Assembly: GCA_947460065.1 (NCBI GenBank)
Contig: CANHGF010000219.1
Coordinates: 1 to 5,052, forward strand
Direction: 5' to 3'
Source of the DNA: Comamonadaceae bacterium
Lineage (GTDB): Bacteria > Pseudomonadota > Gammaproteobacteria > Burkholderiales > Burkholderiaceae_C
DNA length: 5,052 bases
Shown one piece after another: positions 1 to 5,052 of this stretch (positions within the stretch are counted from its first letter, which is position 1; every line of letters starts with the position of its first letter). The notes under the pieces are model-generated. The model had not been told where the DNA came from, ran no database searches, and was given only the letters and a program-made list of their open reading frames with translations. Both the position numbers and the translations under genes were made by a program.

Positions 1-2439
1 GAAACCGTGTTCGACACCAGCAACACCTTTTTTGGCAAAACCCGCATGTCTTTGCGCGAGTTGCTCAATGCGCTGCGCGAGACCTATTGCGGCACCCTGG
101 GTGTGGAGTACATGTACACCACCGACATGGGGCAAAAACGCTGGTGGCAGCAAAAGCTAGAAGCCATCCGCAGCAAGCCAGTTTTTGATGTCGAGAAGAA
201 AAAACACATCCTCGATCGCCTGACGGCGGCCGAAGGCCTGGAGCGCTACTTGCACACCAAGTACGTGGGTCAGAAGCGTTTTTCGCTCGAAGGTGGTGAG
301 AGCTTCATTGCCGCCATGGACGAGCTGATTCAGCAAGCCGGCGCGCAGGGCGTGCAGGAAATCGTCATCGGCATGGCCCACCGCGGCCGCCTCAATGTGC
401 TGGTCAACACCCTGGGCAAGATGCCCGGCGATCTGTTTGCCGAGTTCGACCATACCGCCCCGGAAGACCTACCGGCCGGTGACGTCAAGTACCACCAGGG
501 CTTTTCCTCTGATGTCACCACCCCTGGTGGCCCGGTCCACTTGAGTCTGGCTTTCAACCCTTCGCACCTGGAAATCGTCAACCCGGTGGTCGAGGGCTCG
601 GTGCGCGCCCGCATGGACCGCAGGGGCGATCCCAAGGGCAAGCAGGTGCTGCCGGTGCTGGTGCATGGCGATGCCGCCTTTGGCGGCCAGGGCGTCAACC
701 AAGAAACCCTGGCGCTGGCTCAGACCCGGGGCTATGCCACCGGCGGCACGGTGCACATCATCATCAACAACCAGATCGGCTTTACCACCTCTGATCCGCG
801 CGATATGCGCTCGACCGTGTTCTGCACCGACATCGTCAAGATGGTCGAGGCCCCGGTGCTGCACGTCAATGGCGACGATCCAGAGGCGGTGGTGCTGGCC
901 ACCCAACTGGCCCTCGAGTACCGTATGAGCTTCGGTCAGGATGTGGTGGTCGACATCACCTGCTTCAGGAAGCTCGGTCACAACGAGCAGGACACCCCGA
1001 GCCTGACCCAGCCGCTGATGTACAAGAAGATTGCCCAGCATCCGGGTACCCGCAGGTTGTATGCTGACAAGTTGGCTGCGCAAGGCCTTGGAGCCTCCTT
1101 GGGCGATGACATGGCCCGGGCCTACCGGGCCGCCATGGACGCGGGCAAGCACACCGTCGATCCGGTGCTGACCAACTTCAAGAGCAAATATGCGGTTGAT
1201 TGGTCGCCCTTCCTGGGCAAGAAGTGGACCGATGCGGGCGACACCGCCATTCCCCTGGCGGAGTGGAAACGCCTGGCCGAGAAGATCACCACCTTCCCGC
1301 CCTCGGTGACGCCGCACCAATTGGTCAAAAAGGTCTATGACGACCGGGCGGCCATGGGCCGGGGCGATATCAATGTGGACTGGGGCATGGGCGAGCACAT
1401 GGCCTTTGCCTCGCTGGTGGCTTCGGGCTATCCGGTGCGCCTGTCGGGGGAGGACTGCGGTCGCGGCACCTTCACCCACCGCCATGCTGTGATTCACGAC
1501 CAGAATCGCGAGAAGTGGGACACCGGCACCTATGTGCCGCTGGAGAACGTGGCCGACAATCAGGCGCCGTTCATGGTCATTGACTCCATTTTGTCGGAGG
1601 AGGCGGTGCTGGCCTACGAGTACGGCTACGCGTCCAACGATCCCAACACCCTGGTGATCTGGGAAGCGCAGTTTGGTGATTTTGCCAATGGCGCGCAGGT
1701 GGTGATCGACCAGTTCATCGCCTCTGGCGAGGTCAAGTGGGGCCGTGTCAACGGCATCACCTTGATGCTGCCGCACGGCTACGAAGGCCAGGGCCCTGAG
1801 CACAGCTCGGCCCGCGTCGAGCGCTTCATGCAACTGGCGGCCGATACCAATATGCAGATCGTGCAGCCGACCACGGCCAGCCAGATCTTCCATGTGCTGC
1901 GCCGGCAGATGGTACGCAATCTGCGCAAGCCCCTGATCATCTTCACGCCCAAGTCTCTGCTGCGCAACAAAGACGCCACTTCGCCGGTGTCCGAGTTCAC
2001 CAAAGGTGGCTTCCAAACCGTGATCCCTGAGAACAAGGCCCTCAAGGCTGACAAGGTCAAGCGGGTGATCGCCTGCTCGGGCAAGGTGTATTACGACCTG
2101 GTGAAAAAGCGCGAGGACAAGGGCGCTGACGATGTGGCGATTTTGCGCGTCGAGCAGCTTTACCCCTTCCCGCACAAGGCCTTCGCCGCTGAGCTCAAGA
2201 AGTACCCCAATGCCACCGAGCTGGTCTGGTGCCAGGACGAGCCGCAAAACCAGGGTGCCTGGTTCTTCATCCAGCACAACCTGCACGAGAACATGCACGA
2301 AGGTCAGCGCCTGGGCTATGCCGGCCGGGCTGCATCGGCCTCGCCGGCGGTCGGCTACTCGCACCTGCATCAGGACCAGCAAAAGGCGCTCATTGAAGCA
2401 GCCTTCGGCAAGCTCAAGGGCTTTGTGCTGTCCAAGTGA
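1..2439 (+). CDS. sucA: 2-oxoglutarate dehydrogenase E1 component, 5'-truncated by the window edge
   Basis: This is the thiamine-diphosphate (ThDP) dependent E1 subunit of the cytoplasmic OGDH complex. It decarboxylates 2-oxoglutarate and succinylates the lipoyl group of E2 in the TCA cycle. The frame is open from base 1. The GTG at 7 is an internal valine, not a start, because typical SucA sequence already runs through it. By comparison with E. coli SucA (about 933 aa), roughly 130-150 N-terminal residues lie upstream. Residues are counted from codon 7 (810 residues to the TGA at 2437). The motif GMAHRGRLN is at 122-130 and KYHQGFSSD at 161-169. The ThDP/Mg site runs from HGDAAF (220-225) to the INNQIGFTT segment (253-261). 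GHNEQD is at 324-329. The transketolase-like pyrimidine-binding domain spans about 456-650, with SGEDCGRGTF (480-489), IWEAQFGDFANGAQ (551-564) and HGYEGQGPEHSSAR (590-603). The E1 C-terminal domain follows to the end, with EQLYPFPHKAF (716-726) and GRAASASPAVGY (773-784). No motif is broken. Pyruvate dehydrogenase E1 (AceE) is excluded by these OGDH-specific motifs. Confidence 0.98.
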   Translation, partial: ETVFDTSNTFFGKTRMSLRELLNALRETYCGTLGVEYMYTTDMGQKRWWQQKLEAIRSKPVFDVEKKKHILDRLTAAEGLERYLHTKYVGQKRFSLEGGESFIAAMDELIQQAGAQGVQEIVIGMAHRGRLNVLVNTLGKMPGDLFAEFDHTAPEDLPAGDVKYHQGFSSDVTTPGGPVHLSLAFNPSHLEIVNPVVEGSVRARMDRRGDPKGKQVLPVLVHGDAAFGGQGVNQETLALAQTRGYATGGTVHIIINNQIGFTTSDPRDMRSTVFCTDIVKMVEAPVLHVNGDDPEAVVLATQLALEYRMSFGQDVVVDITCFRKLGHNEQDTPSLTQPLMYKKIAQHPGTRRLYADKLAAQGLGASLGDDMARAYRAAMDAGKHTVDPVLTNFKSKYAVDWSPFLGKKWTDAGDTAIPLAEWKRLAEKITTFPPSVTPHQLVKKVYDDRAAMGRGDINVDWGMGEHMAFASLVASGYPVRLSGEDCGRGTFTHRHAVIHDQNREKWDTGTYVPLENVADNQAPFMVIDSILSEEAVLAYEYGYASNDPNTLVIWEAQFGDFANGAQVVIDQFIASGEVKWGRVNGITLMLPHGYEGQGPEHSSARVERFMQLAADTNMQIVQPTTASQIFHVLRRQMVRNLRKPLIIFTPKSLLRNKDATSPVSEFTKGGFQTVIPENKALKADKVKRVIACSGKVYYDLVKKREDKGADDVAILRVEQLYPFPHKAFAAELKKYPNATELVWCQDEPQNQGAWFFIQHNLHENMHEGQRLGYAGRAASASPAVGYSHLHQDQQKALIEAAFGKLKGFVLSK

Positions 2440-2494
2440 TCCGCGTGGATCGAAACCAACAACCTAGCGTTCAAGTCATACAGAGACCCTTTAT
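2440..2494 (+). other. sucA-sucB intergenic spacer
   Basis: The 55 bases between the sucA stop and the sucB start are moderately AT-richer than the genes around them. A short inverted repeat, GATCC-GCGT-GGATC (2438-2451), overlaps the sucA stop codon. Its stem is only 5 bp and no T-run follows, so it is not a convincing terminator. I see no credible promoter. The short gap and shared strand fit co-transcription of sucA and sucB. Confidence 0.6.
2482..2486 (+). promoter_or_regulatory. Weak ribosome binding site for sucB
   Basis: AGAGA lies 8 bases upstream of the sucB ATG. It is a poor match to the AGGAGG consensus, but it is the best purine stretch in the spacer. The start at 2495 is well fixed anyway. 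The only in-frame codons upstream run back to a TAG at 2465 with no ATG, GTG or TTG between, and the protein begins exactly where lipoyl-domain E2 proteins do. Confidence 0.45.
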
Positions 2495-3769
2495 ATGTCA
2501 ATCGTAGAAGTCAAGGTTCCCCAGCTGTCCGAATCCGTGGCCGAGGCCACTTTGCTGCAATGGAAAAAGCGCGCCGGCCAGGCGGTGGCCGTCGATGAGA
2601 TCCTGATCGAGATCGAGACCGACAAGGTCGTGATGGAAGTGCCCGCACCAGCAGCCGGCGTGCTGACCGAGGTGGTGGTGGCCGATGGCGGCACCGTGGT
2701 GGCCCAGCAGGTGATTGCCCGCATCGATACCGCTGCGGTGGCGGGTGCTTCTGCCCCGGCCGCCGCTCCCGCCGCTCCCGCTGCTGCAGCCCCCGCACCC
2801 GCAGCGGTGCCTGCTACAGCGACGCCTGCCACTGGTGGCGCGATGGCTGGCGTGGCCATGCCGGCAGCTGCCAAGCTGATGGCCGACAACAACCTGGCCA
2901 CAGGCTCTGTAGCCGGTTCAGGCAAGGATGGCCGCGTCACCAAGGGCGATGTGCTCGCTGCGGTGGCTGGCGGCGCCAAGCCTGCGGTGGCCGCGGCCTC
3001 GCCCATCCCGACGGGCGTGCCGACCCAGGCCCTGCCGCAGGTGGCCGGCCCCAGCGTGGACCTGGGCCAGCGCCCCGAGCAGCGTGTTCCCATGACGCGC
3101 CTGCGCGCCCGCATTGCCGAGCGCCTGCTGCAGTCGCAGGCCACCAACGCGATTCTGACGACCTTCAACGAAATCAACATGGCTCCGGTCATGGAGATGC
3201 GCAAGCGTATGCAGGAACGCTTCGAGAAGGAGCACGGCGTCAAACTCGGCTTTATGAGCTTTTTCGTCAAGGCAGCAGTGCACGCGCTCAAGAAATTCCC
3301 GGTTCTCAACGCCTCGGTCGATGGCAACGACATCGTCTACCACGGCTACTTCGACATCGGCATCGCGGTGGGCTCGCCCCGCGGCCTGGTGGTGCCGATT
3401 TTGCGCAACGCCGATCAGATGAGCTTTGCCGACATCGAAAAGAAAATCGCCGAGTACGGACAGAAGGCCAAGGACGGCAAGCTGGGCATCGAGGAGATGA
3501 CCGGCGGTACCTTCTCGATTTCCAATGGCGGCACCTTCGGCTCCATGATGTCCACCCCCATCATCAACCCACCTCAGTCTGCCATTTTGGGCGTGCACGC
3601 TACCAAAGATCGCGCCATGGTTGAAAACGGTCAAGTGGTGGTGCGCCCCATGAACTACTTCGCCATGTCCTACGATCACCGCATCATCGACGGCCGCGAA
3701 GCCGTGCTGGGCCTGGTAGCGATGAAAGAGGCGCTGGAAGACCCGGCGCGCTTGTTGTTCGACATCTGA
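2495..3769 (+). CDS. sucB: Dihydrolipoyllysine-residue succinyltransferase, E2 of the 2-oxoglutarate dehydrogenase complex
   Basis: This is the structural core and acyltransferase (also called odhB) of the OGDH complex. It carries the succinyl group on a lipoyl arm from E1 and transfers it to CoA, giving succinyl-CoA. The protein is complete at 424 aa, close to the usual ~400-430 for this family. A single lipoyl domain spans about 2-77, with the lipoylated lysine K44 in ETDKV (codon 2624-2626). An Ala/Pro/Thr linker covers about 80-119. The peripheral subunit-binding domain follows at about 121-158 ([26 protein letters not shown]), then a second linker to about 194. The catalytic 2-oxoacid dehydrogenase acyltransferase domain runs from about 196 to the end. 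It contains FNEINM (224-229), the core motif [20 protein letters not shown] (343-362) and the active-site motif YDHRIIDG (393-400) with H395 and D399. The order sucA-sucB-lpdA and the FNEINM segment favour succinyltransferase over pyruvate E2 (AceF). It is likely co-transcribed with sucA. Confidence 0.97.
   Translation: MSIVEVKVPQLSESVAEATLLQWKKRAGQAVAVDEILIEIETDKVVMEVPAPAAGVLTEVVVADGGTVVAQQVIARIDTAAVAGASAPAAAPAAPAAAAPAPAAVPATATPATGGAMAGVAMPAAAKLMADNNLATGSVAGSGKDGRVTKGDVLAAVAGGAKPAVAAASPIPTGVPTQALPQVAGPSVDLGQRPEQRVPMTRLRARIAERLLQSQATNAILTTFNEINMAPVMEMRKRMQERFEKEHGVKLGFMSFFVKAAVHALKKFPVLNASVDGNDIVYHGYFDIGIAVGSPRGLVVPILRNADQMSFADIEKKIAEYGQKAKDGKLGIEEMTGGTFSISNGGTFGSMMSTPIINPPQSAILGVHATKDRAMVENGQVVVRPMNYFAMSYDHRIIDGREAVLGLVAMKEALEDPARLLFDI
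2732..2851 (+). repeat. Low-complexity Ala/Pro linker region inside sucB
   Basis: Codons 80-119 of sucB are mainly GCN (Ala) and CCN (Pro), giving runs such as [18 protein letters not shown]. This is the flexible linker joining the lipoyl domain to the subunit-binding domain. It lets the lipoyl arm swing between the E1, E2 and E3 active sites. Ala codons here are mixed (GCC, GCT, GCA, GCG), so the DNA is only an imperfect repeat. Linker length is expected to vary between related strains. Confidence 0.7.
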
Positions 3770-3771
3770 CC

Positions 3772-3795
3772 GCCTCCCGGCCTGCCTCGGGAGGC
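3772..3795 (+). repeat. Hairpin 1 just after the sucB stop
   Basis: A perfect inverted repeat with an 8-bp GC-rich stem: GCCTCCCG (3772-3779) pairs with CGGGAGGC (3788-3795) around an 8-base loop. It starts two bases after the TGA of sucB. No T-run follows, so an intrinsic terminator is unlikely. A role in protecting the 3' end of sucA-sucB mRNA is plausible but inferred. Confidence 0.6.
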
Positions 3796-3799
3796 CTCG

Positions 3800-3833
3800 A
3801 TGGGGGCTTGAGGATGGGCACCTCGGCCCCCAT
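3800..3833 (+). terminator. Hairpin 2: two-part stem with weak T-tract, possible partial terminator
   Basis: ATGGGGGC (3800-3807) pairs perfectly with GCCCCCAT (3826-3833). Inside it, GAGG (3810-3813) can pair with CCTC (3821-3824), giving a stacked two-part stem with a 7-base loop. Only a short T-run (3833-3835) follows, then CC. It resembles an intrinsic terminator in stem strength but lacks a proper U-tract. If it acts at all on transcription, it would probably attenuate read-through into lpdA rather than stop it. It could equally be an mRNA-stabilising or processing element. Confidence 0.4.
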
Positions 3834-3841
3834 TTCCATAT

Positions 3842-3866
3842 CCTCGCCGCAGCCTTGCGGGCGAGG
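3842..3866 (+). repeat. Hairpin 3 upstream of lpdA
   Basis: CCTCGCC (3842-3848) pairs with GGCGAGG (3860-3866). The stem continues as GCA (3849-3851) with TGC (3856-3858) after one bulged G, closing on a 4-base GCCT loop. This is the longest stem of the three (about 10 bp). It ends 25 bases before the lpdA ATG, leaving the probable ribosome binding site single-stranded. It could mark or protect a processed 5' end of lpdA mRNA. The function is inferred. Confidence 0.6.
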
Positions 3867-3881
3867 GCGCCAAGAACAAAC

Positions 3882-3885
3882 GGAA
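3882..3885 (+). promoter_or_regulatory. Weak ribosome binding site for lpdA
   Basis: GGAA lies 6 bases before the ATG at 3892. It is a short match to the Shine-Dalgarno core at acceptable spacing. It supports the 3892 start over the in-frame ATG at 3814, which sits inside hairpin 2. Confidence 0.45.
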
Positions 3886-3891
3886 TACACC

Positions 3892-5052
3892 ATGAGCAAA
3901 CAGTTTGATGTCATCGTCATCGGCGGCGGCCCCGGCGGCTACATTGCGGCCATCCGTGCAGCCCAATTGGGCATGAACGTGGCCTGTATCGATGACTGGA
4001 AGAACGCTGCCGGCGGACCGGCGCCGGGCGGTACCTGCACCAACATCGGCTGCATCCCTTCCAAGGCCTTGCTGCAGTCCAGCGAGCATTTCGAGCATGC
4101 CAACAAGCATTTCGAGGAGCACGGCATCAGCACCGGCAAGGTGTCCATGGATGTGGCCAAGATGCTGGCCCGCAAGGACAAGGTCGTTAAACAGAACAAC
4201 GACGGCATCCTCTACCTGTTCAAGAAGAACAAAGTCACGTTCTTCCACGGTCGTGGATCGTTCGTGAAGGCCACCGAGGGTGGCTACGAGATTCAGGTCG
4301 TTGGTCAGGCCGAAGAGAGCATCGTCGGCAAGCAGATCATCGTCGCCACTGGCTCGAGCGCTCGCGCCTTGCCTGGCGTGCCTTTTGACGAGGCAACGGT
4401 GCTGTCCAACGACGGCGCGCTGTGCATCGAGGCCATTCCCAAAAAGCTCGCGCTCATAGGCTCGGGCGTGATCGGCCTGGAGATGGGCTCGGTCTGGCGC
4501 CGCCTGGGTGCAGAGGTCACCATCCTCGAAGGACTGCCCACTTTCCTGGGTGCTGTCGACGAGCAGATTGCCAAAGAGGCGAAAAAGGCTTTCGACAAGC
4601 AGGGCCTGAAGATCGAACTCGGCGTCAAGGTCGGTGAGGTCAAGACCGGCAAGAAGGGCGTGAGCATTGCCTACACCAACGCCAAGGGCGAGGCGCAGGC
4701 CCTGGAGGCCGACAAGCTGATTGTCTCCATCGGCCGCGTGCCCAACACCATCGGCCTGAACACCGAGGCCGTGGGCTTGAAGCTCGACGAGCGCGGCGCC
4801 GTCGTGGTCGACGCCGACTGCAAGACCAACCTGCCGGGTGTCTGGGCGGTGGGCGATGTGGTGCGTGGCCCCATGCTGGCACACAAGGCCGAGGAGGAGG
4901 GCGTGGCCGTGGCCGAGCGAATCGCGGGTCAGCACGGTCATGTGAACTTCAACACGATTCCCTGGGTGATCTACACCAGCCCCGAGATCGCCTGGGTCGG
5001 CCGCACCGAGCAGCAACTCAAAGCCGATGGCGTGGCCTACAAGGCCGGCACC
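3892..5052 (+). CDS. lpdA: Dihydrolipoyl dehydrogenase (E3), 3'-truncated by the window edge
   Basis: This FAD-dependent flavoprotein reoxidises the dihydrolipoyl group of E2 and passes the electrons to NAD+, closing the OGDH cycle. The window shows 387 codons with no stop. Family members are about 475 aa, so roughly 90 C-terminal residues are outside. They include most of the dimerisation domain and its His-Glu catalytic pair. The protein starts MSKQFDVIVIGGGPGG, with the FAD-binding GGGPGG at 11-16. The redox-active disulfide is C49/C54 in GGTCTNIGCIPSK (46-58), preceded by an insertion of several residues compared with E. coli Lpd. ATGSSARALPG (152-162) is the second FAD-contact region. 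The NAD+-binding motif GSGVIGLEMG is at 190-199, followed by a strand ending in E213. The conserved second FAD site AVGDV is at 319-323. The dimerisation domain begins near 355 (IPWVIYTSPEIAWVG). No lipoyl domain is fused at the N-terminus. Its position directly after sucB indicates E3 service to OGDH. Whether it also serves pyruvate dehydrogenase cannot be seen. Confidence 0.97.
   Translation, partial: MSKQFDVIVIGGGPGGYIAAIRAAQLGMNVACIDDWKNAAGGPAPGGTCTNIGCIPSKALLQSSEHFEHANKHFEEHGISTGKVSMDVAKMLARKDKVVKQNNDGILYLFKKNKVTFFHGRGSFVKATEGGYEIQVVGQAEESIVGKQIIVATGSSARALPGVPFDEATVLSNDGALCIEAIPKKLALIGSGVIGLEMGSVWRRLGAEVTILEGLPTFLGAVDEQIAKEAKKAFDKQGLKIELGVKVGEVKTGKKGVSIAYTNAKGEAQALEADKLIVSIGRVPNTIGLNTEAVGLKLDERGAVVVDADCKTNLPGVWAVGDVVRGPMLAHKAEEEGVAVAERIAGQHGHVNFNTIPWVIYTSPEIAWVGRTEQQLKADGVAYKAGT

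Noticed and set aside
7..9. GTG at 7 as the sucA start codon
   Set aside because: The frame is open to base 1 and the protein here aligns with the interior of SucA, missing about 130-150 N-terminal residues. It is a window truncation, not a short gene.
469..2382. Long open frame on the - strand (637 codons) opposite sucA
   Set aside because: It lies wholly antisense to a strongly conserved sucA. Its translation is rich in H, G, L, V and R with no recognisable domain. Long antisense frames are expected where third codon positions are G/C-biased, because stop codons become rare.
2438..2451. GATCC-GCGT-GGATC inverted repeat over the sucA stop as a terminator
   Set aside because: The stem is only 5 bp and is not followed by a T-run. 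It is likely chance and inconsistent with co-transcription of sucB.
2470..2495. TTCAAG / TTTATA as a promoter in front of sucB
   Set aside because: The spacing is only 14 bases and the -10-like element overlaps the sucB start codon, leaving no leader or ribosome binding site.
2491..3333. Open frame on the - strand (280 codons) opposite sucB
   Set aside because: It has an Ala/Gly/Thr-rich low-complexity middle produced by the antisense of the Ala/Pro linker. No domain, and it sits inside a well-supported gene.
3814..3891. Alternative upstream ATG at 3814, in frame with lpdA with no stop between, adding 26 residues
   Set aside because: The extension has no resemblance to E3 N-termini, and the ATG lies in the loop of hairpin 2 with GAGG directly touching it. 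The family normally starts just before the FAD motif, as the 3892 start does.
3676..5016. Long open frame on the - strand (446 codons) opposite lpdA and the sucB-lpdA spacer
   Set aside because: Antisense shadow of lpdA. The same compositional bias explains it, no family motif is seen, and it runs through the spacer hairpins into the sucB 3' end.
1..5052. A hidden novel system (mobile element, defence genes, CRISPR, RNA gene)
   Set aside because: The three conserved genes account for nearly all of the window, and the two spacers total 177 bases. No transposase, tRNA, CRISPR repeat or unfamiliar protein was seen on either strand.

Overview
This window lies inside the 2-oxoglutarate dehydrogenase (OGDH) complex operon of a GC-rich bacterium. 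All three genes are on the + strand: sucA (E1, 5' end outside the window), sucB/odhB (E2, complete) and lpdA (E3, 3' end outside the window). The contiguous order sucA-sucB-lpdA points to a betaproteobacterium of the Burkholderiales, most likely Comamonadaceae. Supporting this are the alanine/proline-rich E2 linker, the E3 active-site variant GGTCTNIGCIPSK with a short insertion in front of it, and the strong G/C bias at third codon positions. In E. coli, by contrast, lpd sits with the pyruvate dehydrogenase genes. The family-level placement rests on remembered family features and was not searched.

Layout: 1-2439 is the C-terminal ~85% of sucA. A 55-base spacer follows (2440-2494) with a weak ribosome binding site, then sucB at 2495-3769. 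A 122-base spacer (3770-3891) holds three consecutive inverted repeats able to form hairpins. lpdA then runs from 3892 to the end of the window.

The three proteins form one machine. SucA decarboxylates 2-oxoglutarate with thiamine diphosphate. SucB carries the succinyl group on a lipoyl lysine and passes it to CoA. LpdA reoxidises the dihydrolipoyl group using FAD and NAD+. All catalytic motifs visible in the window are intact, and no frameshift or internal stop is seen.

I found no mobile element, tRNA/rRNA, CRISPR array or unfamiliar gene, and no sign of a previously undescribed system. This is core metabolism. The only structure the genes do not explain is the cluster of three hairpins between sucB and lpdA.
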